A stretch of DNA of 64,000 nt from Halomonas sp. HL-48 (lineage in GTDB: Bacteria; Pseudomonadota; Gammaproteobacteria; Pseudomonadales; Halomonadaceae), in contig NZ_LJZS01000002.1 in assembly GCF_001314875.1 (NCBI RefSeq), positions 62,001 through 126,000 of the forward strand. The letters are read 5' to 3'. Under the pieces are notes generated by a model. That model had not been told where the DNA came from. It made no database searches and was given only the letters and a program-made list of their open reading frames with translations. Positions 48,535 through 58,808 of the stretch are shown piece after piece. The translations under genes and the position numbers were made by a program. The first letter of the stretch is position 1. Every line of letters begins with the position of its first letter.

Positions 48535-49575
48535 ATGAAAGCCGTTGTTTTTGAGCAATTTTGCGCCCCTCCCCACATACAGCAGGTGCCTGATCCGACG
48601 CCAGAATCGCATGGGGTTGTGGTGAAGGTGATGGCGAACGGGGTATGCCGCAGCGACTGGCATGCTTGGGTAGGACACGATACCGATATCCAGCTCCCCC
48701 ATGTGCCGGGGCATGAGCTTGCCGGCGTGGTCGAAGCGGTTGGCAAGGACGTAAAACAATGGCGCATTGGCGATCGCGTCACGGTGCCGTTCGTCGGTGG
48801 TTGTGGCCGCTGCCCTGAGTGCCACGCCGGCAACCAACAGGTGTGTGATAGCCAGTTCCAGCCCGGCTTTACCCACTGGGGCTCCTTTGCCGAGTATGTA
48901 GGCATTCATCATGCCGATGTGAACCTGGTTGGATTGCCGGAGGCGCTCGACTTTGCCACGGCGGCCAGCCTTGGCTGTCGTTTCGTCACCTCATTCCGGG
49001 CGGTAGTCGATCAGGGCCAAACGTCGGCCGGGCAGTGGGTGGCCGTTCACGGCTGTGGGGGTGTGGGCCTGTCCGCCGTGATGATTGCCAACGCCATCGG
49101 CGCTAACGTTGTCGCCATCGATATTTCGGAACAGGCGCTTACCCTGGCCCGTCAATTGGGTGCCACTGCCACCGTGAATGCCGCCAAGGTGGCCAATGTG
49201 GTAGAGGCGGTGGCGGACATAACCCGGGGAGGCGCGCATGTCTCGCTGGATGCGCTAGGGCACCCGACCACCTGCTTTAACTCCATCAGCAACCTTCGCA
49301 AACGTGGCAAGCATATTCAGGTCGGACTGATGCTGGCCGACAACAGCACACCGGCTATTCCCATGAGTAAGGTGATTGCCAACGAGCTGGAAATACTCGG
49401 CAGCCATGGCATGCAGGCGCATCGTTACGGCGCCATGCTGGCGATGATCGAGTCAGGCAAGCTGGCACCTGAGCAGCTTATCGGCAAGCGCATCACCCTT
49501 GAGCAGTCGATTGAGGCGTTGATGAACATGGATAAGTTCGAAGGCGCGGGCGTGACGGTAGTGACGGCGTTTTGA
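48535..49575 (+). CDS. Zinc-dependent alcohol dehydrogenase
   Basis: The 346-residue MDR-family enzyme has catalytic zinc ligands in [20 protein letters not shown] and LGCRFVTSF. The structural zinc cysteines are in [16 protein letters not shown], and the NAD(P) Rossmann motif is [18 protein letters not shown]. Substrate is unknown. An in-frame ATG at 48511 has no ribosome site, whereas the ATG at 48535 has GGAG 7 bases upstream, so I chose the latter. A perfect palindrome precedes it, suggesting repression. Confidence 0.92.
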   Translation: MKAVVFEQFCAPPHIQQVPDPTPESHGVVVKVMANGVCRSDWHAWVGHDTDIQLPHVPGHELAGVVEAVGKDVKQWRIGDRVTVPFVGGCGRCPECHAGNQQVCDSQFQPGFTHWGSFAEYVGIHHADVNLVGLPEALDFATAASLGCRFVTSFRAVVDQGQTSAGQWVAVHGCGGVGLSAVMIANAIGANVVAIDISEQALTLARQLGATATVNAAKVANVVEAVADITRGGAHVSLDALGHPTTCFNSISNLRKRGKHIQVGLMLADNSTPAIPMSKVIANELEILGSHGMQAHRYGAMLAMIESGKLAPEQLIGKRITLEQSIEALMNMDKFEGAGVTVVTAF

Positions 49576-49639
49576 GAAAGCGGTCGTCAGTATCGTTGCT
49601 GATGAGGAAGGTATCCTTGCGTTGAATGGGGTTGGCTGG

Positions 49640-49672
49640 CTTGGCGCGTACCGCCGCGCCAAGTCGTTTAGG
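49640..49672 (+). terminator. Possible terminator after the alcohol dehydrogenase gene
   Basis: CTTGGCGCG (49640-49648) and CGCGCCAAG (49655-49663) form a perfect 9-bp stem with a TACCGC loop, followed by TCGTTTAGGCTTTT. Confidence 0.5.
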
Positions 49673-49784
49673 CTTTTGCATAGCAAATGCCTGCCGCGTC
49701 TTGCAGTGAGAAGGTTGGTGACTATCGCATGCCTCTCGCCTTTGGCTTGGCCAATACTTCATCAATGATTGAAGGACAACCTCT

Positions 49785-50360
49785 ATGCCTGCCCTACGTT
49801 ATCTCGCGTTAACCCTATCGCTGGGTGTACTGGGCATGTTGCCCATCGTCGCTCAGGCCAACGACTCCACCTGGCAGTCGCTTGAGGAAGGTGGCCTAGT
49901 GATTCTGATGCGCCATGCACTGGCGCCGGGGCTTGGTGACCCGCCAGAGTTCGAACGGGATCGCTGCGAGACCCAGCGCAATCTGTCGGAAGAGGGGCGT
50001 GCCCAGGCGCGGGCGATTGGTGAGACGTTTCGCGAGCGGGATATTCCTATCGGCGCGGTATATTCGTCGCGGTGGTGTCGGGCGCTGGATACCGCCGAGC
50101 TCATGCAACTGGGCGACGTCGAGCCTGCGCCGTGGCTGGATTCGTTCTTTCGCGGGCGCGGTGATCGGGAAGCCATCACCCAAACCGCCCGCGAGCGGAT
50201 AGCCGCCTGGGAACAATCGGGCAACATGCTGCTGGTGACGCACTAGGTGAATATCACGGCGCTGGCCGGGCGCGTCGTGGGCTCGGGCGAGATGCTAGTC
50301 GTGCGCCCGGCAGCGGATGGGCTGGAAGTGGTGGGCCGACTGGACGTTCGCGCGCCATAA
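49785..50360 (+). pseudogene. Exported histidine phosphatase family protein, interrupted by an in-frame TAG
   Basis: The first part (to 50246, 153 residues) has a signal peptide to about AQA-NDS (residue 25), the phosphohistidine site VILMRHALAPG and AVYSSRWCRALDTAEL. It ends with LLVTH, the second catalytic histidine, followed by a TAG at 50244-50246. The same frame continues without further stops for 37 codons (VNITALAGRVVGSGEMLVVRPA...) to a TAA at 50360, matching the usual family continuation VTHQVNI, so CAG (Gln) has become TAG. The protein is therefore truncated at about 80% of its length. It could be a true inactivating mutation or a sequencing error. Confidence 0.85.
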
Positions 50361-50459
50361 CCGGCTTCTACCAATTTCCTTCAACGAATCGGGGCAAATT
50401 ATTCGCTCCTCATGGGCGCGTTGGGGTTTTACGCTGGGGGTATTGATAAGGAGATAGTG

Positions 50460-51335
50460 ATGTCATCTGATAAGACCTTCACAACGCGTCATGTCATTGC
50501 CCAACACCCGGCCAGGCGCGACGATATCGGCGATTTGGTCACCCGGCGGCCACTGCCGGGGCCGCAGCTTGAACAGCTCGATCCGTTTCTGTTTCTTAAC
50601 CATCACGGCCCCCAGACGTATCCGGCCAATAACCAGGGCCTGCCGTTCGGCCCGCACCCGCACCGGGGCTTCGAGACGGTCACCTTCATTTTGGAAGGCT
50701 CGCTGGCCCACGCGGACAGCGCCAGCCATCAAAGCGTGATCCATGCAGGCGGCGTGCAGTGGATGACGGCGGGGAGCGGTATCGTGCATGCGGAAGTGTC
50801 GCCGCCCGAGTTTATGCGCGAGGGTGGCCCGCTGGAGATCCTCCAGCTGTGGGTCAACCTGCCGGCGCGCCTGAAGATGAGCGCGCCGCGCTACGTGGGC
50901 CTGCAGCAGCAGGACATACCCGTCATTGCGTTGCCGGGCGGCGGCGAACTGAACCTGATCGCCGGGCAGTGGCAAACGCAAACAGGCCCCATCGACACGC
51001 TGACCAGGGTATTTATGTCGACGCTGCGGCTGCCTGCCGGGTCGCGGGAACAGCTACCGGTAGCGCCTGGGCGGCAGGTATTTCTCTATGTGGTGGAAGG
51101 CAACGTTGAGGTGGGCGGCGAACCTGTTCAGCCGCACCACTTGATCGAAGTAGACCGCGCAGGCGATAGCTTAGTGATTGAAGCCAGCAGCGACGCGCGG
51201 CTGCTGTTTGGTCACGGGGACGTAATAGACGAACCTGTCTACTCCCACGGCCCGTTCGTGATGACGAACCGCGAAGAGATTGTCCAGGCGGTGGAGGATT
51301 ATCAAAACGGCAAATTCGGTGGCCTCGATCCATGA
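50460..51335 (+). CDS. Pirin family protein
   Basis: The 291-residue bicupin protein has the pirin N-terminal metal site in PHPHRGFETVTFILEGSLAHADS and the WMTAGSGIVHAEVSPPEF motif, plus a C-terminal pirin domain. Bacterial pirins are quercetinase-like or redox regulators; the role here is unknown. AAGGAG lies just before the ATG at 50460; the frame upstream to 50412 is rejected. Confidence 0.93.
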   Translation: MSSDKTFTTRHVIAQHPARRDDIGDLVTRRPLPGPQLEQLDPFLFLNHHGPQTYPANNQGLPFGPHPHRGFETVTFILEGSLAHADSASHQSVIHAGGVQWMTAGSGIVHAEVSPPEFMREGGPLEILQLWVNLPARLKMSAPRYVGLQQQDIPVIALPGGGELNLIAGQWQTQTGPIDTLTRVFMSTLRLPAGSREQLPVAPGRQVFLYVVEGNVEVGGEPVQPHHLIEVDRAGDSLVIEASSDARLLFGHGDVIDEPVYSHGPFVMTNREEIVQAVEDYQNGKFGGLDP

Positions 51336-51343
51336 CAGGCGCG

Positions 51344-52216
51344 TCAGCAGCATCGACGGCGTTTGGCGCTCCAATCCTCTGCGGGCGGGCGCAGGCCGTG
51401 GTTGCCGCGATAGTTAGGTGATTGTGGCGGCGACCAGCCTTTCAAAAGCTCGTCGTTGAGCGCGTAAATCTCGATGCCGATGGGGTGGCAGGTCGCCAGC
51501 AGGTCATCGTCGGTGGCATCGCTGCCCCACAAATCAACCGAAAGATCGCCGCCTGGACAGCAGGAAAGCGCACAGAGCAGGTCGATTTCGGCAAACAGCT
51601 CCAGATAATCGCCTTCTCTTGCCGGGCAGGCTTTCATGAAGTACTGGTCCTGTTCGTTCAGGCCGGTGCACTGGAAAACGTTGAGCACGTCGTGGATATC
51701 GAATTCGGTGAGACCGAACGGCGCCACGGCCCGGGTCAGGTTAGAGTGGCAGTGAAAGTCGAAATCCTCACCGGTCAGCAAATGGTTCACGTAGGGATCG
51801 CAGCGTGTACCCAGCAGATCGTGAACACGCCCGCCATCTTCGTCGACACCGTAGTGCTCGAGCGTGTCGGCGGTGATGGTGGCCATGGGCCGAAGATAGG
51901 GTAGCGAGGACCACAGGCGGTCGTGGACGCTGACGTGCGCGCGCTGCATCTGGCGGGTGCGCGAGGCCCAGAAGCGCTCGCGGGGGTTGTGCAGCGACCA
52001 GAGGTTGAAATCGCCTACCTGAGGGCCCTGACGGGTGCAGATGCGCATCACGTGACCGGCGGGCACCTTCCAGGCGCGCGCGTCGCGAATCGGCACCTCC
52101 AGCGTTTCTACCCGCCTTCGCTGGTCCTTGGCGTTGGCAATACGATTGTAAAACGCCGGGTCAATGCTCAGGGGCGAGCCGGGTTTGGCGCGGTAGGCGG
52201 GGGCTGGGTTGGCCAT
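51344..52216 (-). CDS. DUF1989 / urea carboxylase-associated family protein
   Basis: The 290-residue protein matches the DUF1989 family by the core VPAGHVMRICTRQGPQVGDFNLW, a QMQRAHVSVHDRLWSSLPYLRPMATI segment and TGLNEQDQYFMKACPAREGDY. Family members accompany urea amidolyase or guanidine-degradation genes, but none is present here. The frame stays open far upstream (to 52939) through the neighbouring gene, which I regard as chance in GC-rich DNA; the ATG at 52216 has AGGAG at good distance. It is convergent with pirin, 8 bases apart. Confidence 0.85.
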   Translation of the reverse strand: MANPAPAYRAKPGSPLSIDPAFYNRIANAKDQRRRVETLEVPIRDARAWKVPAGHVMRICTRQGPQVGDFNLWSLHNPRERFWASRTRQMQRAHVSVHDRLWSSLPYLRPMATITADTLEHYGVDEDGGRVHDLLGTRCDPYVNHLLTGEDFDFHCHSNLTRAVAPFGLTEFDIHDVLNVFQCTGLNEQDQYFMKACPAREGDYLELFAEIDLLCALSCCPGGDLSVDLWGSDATDDDLLATCHPIGIEIYALNDELLKGWSPPQSPNYRGNHGLRPPAEDWSAKRRRCC

Positions 52217-52275
52217 GGTGAGTGACTCCTGGAGATGGCAATAAAGCGAGCACCGGGTGCTCAGCGGTGGCGTCC

Positions 52276-52887
52276 CTACAGCGGTTCGCCGCGATAGTAG
52301 TGCCACAGGAACAGCGAGCCCACGCTGCGCCAGGGCGACCAGTGTTCGACCAGTTGGCGCGCTTGCTTGGGCGTGGGTTTGTCGTCCATGCCTTTCAAAC
52401 GCCCCAGCGCCACCCGCAGGGCAAGATCGTCGGCGGGGAAGATATCCGGGCGCTTTAGCGAAAACATCAGGTAGATCTCGGCGCTCCAGCGGCCGAAGCC
52501 GCGCAGCTGTGTGATCGCGGCAATCACCTCGTCGTCGCTGAGCGCGGCGAGGCCGTCGGCGCTGAACGTGCCGGCCAGTTCCGCCTCGGCCAGCCCCTTG
52601 GCGTATTCGATCTTGCGCCAGGAGAGTCCGGCATCGCGCAGCGCCTGTCCCTCCACGTCCATCACGGCCTGGGCGTGCAGTTCGGGCAGCAGCGCATTGA
52701 CGCGTCCCATGATCGCCCGGGCAGCGTCGGTGGAAATCTGCTGACTGACGATGGTAGAGAAAAAGGTCGCAAAGCCCTGATCGCGCTGCCGTGGGGTGGG
52801 GGCGCCCACCAGCGGGTAAGCGCGGCCGATGTCCGGGTCGGCGCTGGCCAGTGCCTGCATGGCCTGTTCGATGGTGTCGGGCGTCAT
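52276..52887 (-). CDS. DNA-3-methyladenine glycosylase II (AlkA/Mag type)
   Basis: This base-excision enzyme removes alkylated purines. The 203-residue protein has the helix-hairpin-helix-GPD fold with FFSTIVSQQISTDAARAI, the hairpin LRGFGRWSAEIYLM and the catalytic aspartate in FPADDLALRVALG, ending PWRSVGSLFLWHYYRGEP. It is shorter than E. coli AlkA because it lacks the N-terminal domain, as in the yeast Mag-like group. The DUF1989 gene follows 59 bases downstream. Confidence 0.92.
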   Translation of the reverse strand: MTPDTIEQAMQALASADPDIGRAYPLVGAPTPRQRDQGFATFFSTIVSQQISTDAARAIMGRVNALLPELHAQAVMDVEGQALRDAGLSWRKIEYAKGLAEAELAGTFSADGLAALSDDEVIAAITQLRGFGRWSAEIYLMFSLKRPDIFPADDLALRVALGRLKGMDDKPTPKQARQLVEHWSPWRSVGSLFLWHYYRGEPL

Positions 52888-53095
52888 GGCAACCTCGCGC
52901 AGCTTGATTGAGCCGTATTGTGGGCAGACTCGACGTCAAAGCTCAAATCATGGTCGGGTGGTTGACTAACCATAGGCTATTTCTTCGCCCGCTAATTTTT
53001 TTGCCGCGTTGTGTTTATACTTTCGTCTAGTCCTGCGATCATTCCGCGCTAAAGGCCGTTTTGTCAGCGGGTGCCGAGGTGCCCGGGGGAGTGTT

Positions 53096-54298
53096 ATGCA
53101 GGCATCGTCATCGGGGCTGGCGCGAAATCCGCGGCTGGCCGAATTTGTATTGGCGCTGGGTGGCTTTGGTATCGGCACCAGCGAGTTCGTGATCATGGGG
53201 CTGATGAACCGCGTGGCGGGAGACCTGGCGGTCAGCGTGCCCCAGGTGGGCTACGCGATCAGCAGCTACGCGCTGGGCGTGGTGGTCGGCGCGCCGCTGA
53301 TCTCAGCGCTGGCGGCACGCGTTCCCAAGCGCGCGCTGCTGATTGCGCTGATGCTGGTATTTGCGTTGGGCAATATTGCCAGCGCCATGGCCCCCGGGTT
53401 CTGGTCGTTTGTTGGCCTGCGTTTTATCGCCGGATTGCCCCACGGTGCCTACTTTGGCGTGGCGGCGCTGGTCGCCGCCGGGGCGGTGCCGGTCGACCAG
53501 CGCGCGCGGGCCATTGCCCGGGTGATGATGGGCCTGACGGTAGCGATCCTGATCGGTGCGCCGTTGGGTACCTGGGCGGGCAATCTGTTCGGCTGGCAGG
53601 TGGCCTTCGGCGCGGTGGGCGGTATTGCGCTGCTCACCGCGTTGTTGATTCGCCTGTGGGTGCCGGTGCAGCCGTTCGATGCCCATGCAAGCCCGCTTCG
53701 CGAGCTCTCCGCGCTGGTCAAGCAGCGCGTATTGGTCACGGTGGCCATTGCGTGCATCGGCTGCGGCGGCATGTTCGCGATTTTCAGCTACGTGATGCCG
53801 ACCCTGACGAACCAGGCGGGCATGAGCGAAGCACTGGGCCCGCTGGTGCTGGTGATTTTCGGGCTGGGCTCGATCGCTGGCAACCTGATCGGCGGCCGCG
53901 CGGCGGATAAAAACCTGATGCGGGCGATTCCTGCCACCCTGGTGTGGTGCGCGGTGATTCAGGGGCTGTTTTACTTTGCGGCCAACAATGTGTGGACTGG
54001 ACTGTTGTTCGTGGGGCTGGTGGGTTCCAGCATGGCGCTGGCGCCGGCGTTGCAAACCCGCCTGATGGACGTCGCCGAAGACGCCCAGACCATGGCCGCC
54101 TCGCTCAACCATGCGGCGTTCAATGGCGCCAATGCGTTGGGCGCGTGGCTGGCCGGGCTGACCATTAGCGCGGGTTTCAGCTGGTCGAGCACCGGTCTGG
54201 TGGGGACCGGCCTGGCGCTGTGCGGGCTGGTGCTGTTTGCCTGGGGCCGCTGGCTGGAAAAACGCTATCCGCCGACCCGGGTGACGGTCGCGCATTAA
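53096..54298 (+). CDS. Major facilitator superfamily transporter, DHA1-type exporter
   Basis: The 400-residue membrane protein has about 12 helices and the N-terminal signature GIGTSEFVIMGLMNRVAGDL with motif A around SALAARVPKRALLIALML and motif C around AGLPHGAYFGVAALVAA. It resembles the AraJ/YdhP/SotB branch that exports sugars or drugs; the substrate is unknown. The ATG at 53096 follows GGGGGAG; the earlier frame from 53009 is rejected. Its stop overlaps the stop of the convergent extensin-like gene by 4 bases. Confidence 0.92.
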   Translation: MQASSSGLARNPRLAEFVLALGGFGIGTSEFVIMGLMNRVAGDLAVSVPQVGYAISSYALGVVVGAPLISALAARVPKRALLIALMLVFALGNIASAMAPGFWSFVGLRFIAGLPHGAYFGVAALVAAGAVPVDQRARAIARVMMGLTVAILIGAPLGTWAGNLFGWQVAFGAVGGIALLTALLIRLWVPVQPFDAHASPLRELSALVKQRVLVTVAIACIGCGGMFAIFSYVMPTLTNQAGMSEALGPLVLVIFGLGSIAGNLIGGRAADKNLMRAIPATLVWCAVIQGLFYFAANNVWTGLLFVGLVGSSMALAPALQTRLMDVAEDAQTMAASLNHAAFNGANALGAWLAGLTISAGFSWSSTGLVGTGLALCGLVLFAWGRWLEKRYPPTRVTVAH

Positions 54299-54990
54299 CG
54301 GCAGAGGCGGAAACCGCGCATGCCGAAGTGAAAATGGTCGGCGTGCGCGGCGTTGTAGTCGGGACCCAGGGTGTTGCCGAAGAAATCACAGGCGTCGTCG
54401 CGAATGTCGCGCAGGAAGACCCCTTTTGGCGCCTCACTATCCCAGTCTTCTAGCAGGCTGATTCGCTGGCCGTTTTCCAGCTCGAAGCCGATCACATCGA
54501 GCGCCTCGGCGGTGGCGTGCTCGCTGCGTCGTCCGCTTTCGCGACCGTAGACGTTGCGACAGGCAAAACTCCCTACATGGTTAACCTGGCGTACCTGGCT
54601 GCCGAGTATGGCCTCGGCGCTTTGTTGCAGCGCGTGACGCTCGAACATGACCCAGGCGAGCGCCAGCGGGCAGCTGGCGACAAAGGATTGGTTGAACGCC
54701 ACCCCGCTGGCCTGGAGGCGCACGACGTTCTCGAGCGGGCAGCTCTCGACCGGCGTGTAGTCGGCCAGGGGTAAATAGCGCAAGGTGTCGTCCGGCACGC
54801 TATCCAGCGCCGCCAGGCAGCCGTCGCGGTCATTGTCCAGGCGGCGAAGCTTCAAGGGGGTCACCGGGGTGATCGGGTCGTCGACGTAAAGCGGTGCCCA
54901 CGGCGCCCAGTGACGTGGAATCTCGATGAGGCCCTTGTCAAACGCAACGCCCAGCGCAATCAACGCCACTATCCATAGAGTGCTGCGCAT
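54295..54990 (-). CDS. Extensin-like C-terminal domain protein (putative cell-wall peptidase)
   Basis: The 231-residue protein has one N-terminal membrane segment (about 3-17) and the extensin-like/M15-related domain with SCPLENVVRLQASG, FACRNVYGRESGRRSEHATAEALDVIGF and HADHFHFGMRG. The conserved His and Asp residues resemble those of zinc D,D-carboxypeptidases, so a peptidoglycan-related role is likely but unproven. The conserved cysteines suggest folding in the periplasm. Confidence 0.88.
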   Translation of the reverse strand: MRSTLWIVALIALGVAFDKGLIEIPRHWAPWAPLYVDDPITPVTPLKLRRLDNDRDGCLAALDSVPDDTLRYLPLADYTPVESCPLENVVRLQASGVAFNQSFVASCPLALAWVMFERHALQQSAEAILGSQVRQVNHVGSFACRNVYGRESGRRSEHATAEALDVIGFELENGQRISLLEDWDSEAPKGVFLRDIRDDACDFFGNTLGPDYNAAHADHFHFGMRGFRLCR

Positions 54991-55069
54991 GGTGACTCCC
55001 TGTTCAGCGAAACGCTACAGTCACAGCATCGGGTATGCGATACTGCGTGCCTTTTCTACACGGCTCTGA

Positions 55070-55759
<690 letters not shown>

Positions 55760-55785
55760 TCTACACGGTTCTACTACCCTCTTTA

Positions 55786-55826
55786 GCTGGATCGGCCCGT
55801 TTGACCCCTTACGGACGCGATCCAGC
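55786..55826 (+). promoter_or_regulatory. Inverted repeat in the gmk-rpoZ spacer
   Basis: GCTGGATCG (55786-55794) and CGATCCAGC (55818-55826) are perfect 9-base inverted repeats around a 23-base loop that includes TTGACC (55801-55806). It could be a transcript hairpin or a regulator site at an internal rpoZ promoter; no well-spaced -10 was found. Confidence 0.4.
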
Positions 55827-55850
55827 GTCGTTATTACAGGAAGGCACCCC

Positions 55851-56111
55851 ATGGCTCGCGTCACCGTTGAAGACTGTCTTGATCACGTAGAAAACCGCTT
55901 CAAGCTCGTGATGATCTCCACCCAGCGTGCCCGCCAGCTGGCGCGTGGTACCCGCGATTCCCAACTGCCCTGGGAAAATGACAAGCCCACGGTCATGGCG
56001 CTGCGTGAAATTGCAGCGGGTCTGGTCGATCACACGATCCTTGACGAACCGGTAGAAGCGCCCGTTCGCACACGTCCGGCGATGGCTCCCAGCGCACAAA
56101 TCGACGACTAG
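55851..56111 (+). CDS. rpoZ: RNA polymerase omega subunit
   Basis: The omega subunit helps assemble RNA polymerase and forms part of the ppGpp site. The 86-residue protein starts [20 protein letters not shown] and has [11 protein letters not shown] and [15 protein letters not shown], all family features. An AGGAAGG precedes the ATG. spoT follows after 28 bases. Confidence 0.97.
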   Translation: MARVTVEDCLDHVENRFKLVMISTQRARQLARGTRDSQLPWENDKPTVMALREIAAGLVDHTILDEPVEAPVRTRPAMAPSAQIDD

Positions 56112-56139
56112 GATTCACGACCGATTAGAGGCGCGGTGA

Positions 56140-58269
56140 ATGTTTACCATTGATGACCTGGCCGACCGACTCGGCGGTTACTTACCCCCCGACGAGATTC
56201 AACAGGTCAAACGCGCCTTTTACTACGCCGAACAGGCCCACGACGGCCAACGGCGGCGCTCCGGTGAGCCCTACGTCACCCACCCGCTGGCGGTGGCCAA
56301 CATCCTCGCCAACATGCACATGGACCATCAGAGCCTGATGGCCGCCATGCTGCACGACGTGATCGAAGATACCGGGGTGTCGAAAAAAGCCCTGGGCGCG
56401 CAGTTTGGCGAGCCGGTGGCCGAGCTGGTCGACGGGGTCTCCAAGCTGACCCAGATTACCTTCGAGGATAAAGCCGTCGCCCAGGCGGAAAATTTCCAGA
56501 AGATGGTGCTGGCGATGTCCCGGGATATCCGGGTGATCATCGTCAAGCTTGCCGACCGGCTGCACAACATGCGCACCCTGGGCGCCCTGCGGCCCGACAA
56601 GAAACGACGTATTGCCCGCGAAACGCTGGAGATTTATGCCCGCATTGCCGGGCGGCTGGGGATCAACACCATTCGCGTTGAGCTTGAAGACCTTTCCTTT
56701 CAGGCGATTCACCCGATGCGCTCCGAGCGCATCAAGCGCGCCGTCTCCAACGCCCGGGGGCATCGGCGTAGCGCCATGCGTGAAGTCCAGGCCACGCTGC
56801 AGAAGAGCGTCGATGACGAAGCGCTGAGCGGCACGGTGGTCGGTCGCCAAAAGCATTTACTGTCGATTTACCGCAAGATGCGCGACCAGCGCAAACCATT
56901 CGCTGAAATCATGGACGTGTTCGGTTTTCGTATCATCACCGAGGACGTGGCCAGCTGTTATCGCATCCTGGGCGTCGTGCACAACCTCTATAAGCCGGTA
57001 CCGGGGCGTTTCAAGGATTACATCGCCATTCCCAAGGCCAACGGCTACCAGAGCCTGCACACCACGTTATTCGGTGCGCGGGGGATGCCCATCGAGGTGC
57101 AGATTCGCACCCGGGAAATGGAGGCCATGGCCAATAACGGCATTGCGGCGCACTGGTTGTACAAAGCCGGGCAAACCGCGCACCCGATTGCCGAAGGCAG
57201 CCATGCGCGGGCGCGCGCCTGGGTCAAGGGGCTGCTCGAGATGCAGCGCCACGCAGGGGATTCGCTGGAGTTTATTGAACACGTCAAGAATGACCTGTTT
57301 CCCGATGATATCTACGTGTTCACACCCAAAGGCGACATCATGGAGCTGCCCCAAGGGGCCACCGTGATCGATTTTGCCTACAGCGTGCACACCGATATCG
57401 GCAATAACTGCATCGCCTGCCGGATCGACCGCCACCTGGCGCCGCTTTCCTCCCGTCTGGAAAGCGGCCAGACCCTGGAAATCATCACCGCCCCCGGCGC
57501 ACGTCCCAACCTGGCGTGGCTTAACTTCGTGACCACCGCCAAGGCGCGCTCGGCCATTCGCCATGCGCTCAAGCACCAGCAGCACACCGAAGCGGTGATG
57601 CTCGGGCGGCGTTTGATGAACAAGGCGCTGGCGCCGTTCAACACCAGCCTTGAAGAGCTGGATCCGACGGTGCTCACCCGCGCGTTCGAGCATCTCGACG
57701 TGTCCTCGGAAGAGGCACTGCTGGAATCGCTGGGACTTGGCACCCGCGTGGCTCACGTGGTGGCGCAACGGCTGATGGATGTGGCTGACGGCCATCCAAG
57801 CGAACGGGTCAGCGAGGGCACCACCCAGAAACCGGTGGTGATCAGTGGTAGCGAAGGCATGGTGATCAACTTTGCCCGCTGCTGCCACCCGCTGCCTGGC
57901 GATGCCGTCGTCGGGCATTTATCAGTCGGTAAAGGACTCGTGGTGCACCGGGCGGAATGCAAAAATCTGGCGGATAGAGACGACCCGGACAAGGTCTTTG
58001 CCCTCGAGTGGTCGGCGAACATCGATGAAGATTTCCCGGTGGCGCTGCGCATCGAAATTGAAAGCCGCCGCGGCCTGGTCGCCGAGCTTGCCGGTCTGGT
58101 CACCGACGCCGATGCCAATATCGAGCGTATCGGCATCGAAGAGCGTGACGCGCGCCTGGCTACGGTGAACCTCACCCTGTCGGTCAAAGACCGCGTTCAC
58201 CTTGCCCGCATCATGAAACGTATTCGCAACCTGCCCAACGTCGGCAAAATCACTCGCATGGCAAATTAA
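56140..58269 (+). CDS. spoT: Bifunctional (p)ppGpp synthetase/hydrolase SpoT
   Basis: SpoT makes and degrades the alarmone (p)ppGpp. The 709-residue protein has an HD hydrolase domain with intact HD (AMLHDVIEDTGV), the synthetase domain with DVFGFRIITEDVASCYRILG and GYQSLHTTLFG, a TGS domain (about 390-450, DIYVFTPKGDIMELPQGATVIDFAY in part), a zinc-finger/helical region with INFARCCHPLPGD and a C-terminal ACT domain. The complete HD site separates it from RelA. Confidence 0.97.
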   Translation: MFTIDDLADRLGGYLPPDEIQQVKRAFYYAEQAHDGQRRRSGEPYVTHPLAVANILANMHMDHQSLMAAMLHDVIEDTGVSKKALGAQFGEPVAELVDGVSKLTQITFEDKAVAQAENFQKMVLAMSRDIRVIIVKLADRLHNMRTLGALRPDKKRRIARETLEIYARIAGRLGINTIRVELEDLSFQAIHPMRSERIKRAVSNARGHRRSAMREVQATLQKSVDDEALSGTVVGRQKHLLSIYRKMRDQRKPFAEIMDVFGFRIITEDVASCYRILGVVHNLYKPVPGRFKDYIAIPKANGYQSLHTTLFGARGMPIEVQIRTREMEAMANNGIAAHWLYKAGQTAHPIAEGSHARARAWVKGLLEMQRHAGDSLEFIEHVKNDLFPDDIYVFTPKGDIMELPQGATVIDFAYSVHTDIGNNCIACRIDRHLAPLSSRLESGQTLEIITAPGARPNLAWLNFVTTAKARSAIRHALKHQQHTEAVMLGRRLMNKALAPFNTSLEELDPTVLTRAFEHLDVSSEEALLESLGLGTRVAHVVAQRLMDVADGHPSERVSEGTTQKPVVISGSEGMVINFARCCHPLPGDAVVGHLSVGKGLVVHRAECKNLADRDDPDKVFALEWSANIDEDFPVALRIEIESRRGLVAELAGLVTDADANIERIGIEERDARLATVNLTLSVKDRVHLARIMKRIRNLPNVGKITRMAN

Positions 58270-58370
58270 AGCGCCCACTATGGCTTTCCGCTAGCCACTG
58301 GCTGGCCAGCGTTAGCTATGGCAATGGCCAAGATAATCAACGTTGAGTGCATCAAGGAGCATGACATCCA

Positions 58371-58760
58371 ATGAGCAATAAAGCTGTTATCAATACCGAC
58401 AAGGCGCCGGCCGCCATAGGCCCCTATTCTCAGGCAATCAAAGCCGGAAATACCGTCTACCTATCGGGTCAGATTCCCCTCGACCCGGTGACCATGGAGA
58501 TCGTCTCTGACGATTTCGAGGCCCAGGCACGCCAGGTGTTCACCAACCTGCAGGCCGTGTGCGAAGAAGCTGCCGGCACCCTTGGTGACATCGTCAAGCT
58601 CAACCTCTACCTGGTCGATCTGGATAACTTTGCGATCGTGAACAAGGTCATGGAAGAGTTCTTCTCGACGCCGTTTCCAGCTCGCGCAGCGGTAGGCGTG
58701 AAAGCGCTGCCCAAGGGCAGCCAGGTGGAAGCCGAAGCCGTCATGGTGATTGGCGACTGA
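58371..58760 (+). CDS. ridA: 2-iminobutanoate/2-iminopropanoate deaminase RidA
   Basis: RidA hydrolyses reactive enamine/imine intermediates released by PLP enzymes. The 129-residue protein has the family motifs [28 protein letters not shown], the active-site arginine in [15 protein letters not shown] and the C-terminal [10 protein letters not shown]. It ends the gmk-rpoZ-spoT-ridA block, as in Pseudomonas. Confidence 0.96.
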   Translation: MSNKAVINTDKAPAAIGPYSQAIKAGNTVYLSGQIPLDPVTMEIVSDDFEAQARQVFTNLQAVCEEAAGTLGDIVKLNLYLVDLDNFAIVNKVMEEFFSTPFPARAAVGVKALPKGSQVEAEAVMVIGD

Positions 58761-58767
58761 TGCACTG

Positions 58768-58801
58768 CCGCCGTGGGCGCGCCGACGCGCGCTTACGGCG
58801 G
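58768..58801. terminator. GC-rich hairpin between convergent ridA and SDR gene
   Basis: CCGCCGT (58768-58774) pairs with ACGGCGG (58795-58801), and GCGCG with CGCGC inside. No T run follows on either strand, so termination is likely but not certain. Confidence 0.45.
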
Positions 58802-58808
58802 GGTGACG

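Noticed and set aside
52217..52939. N-terminal extension of the DUF1989 gene (240 further codons)
   Set aside because: It runs through the glycosylase gene in another frame, is Arg-rich without motifs, and the ATG at 52216 has a proper ribosome site.
53303..54295. 330-codon frame opposite the MFS gene
   Set aside because: Composition rich in His, Gln and Arg with no motif; the MFS protein has clear helices.
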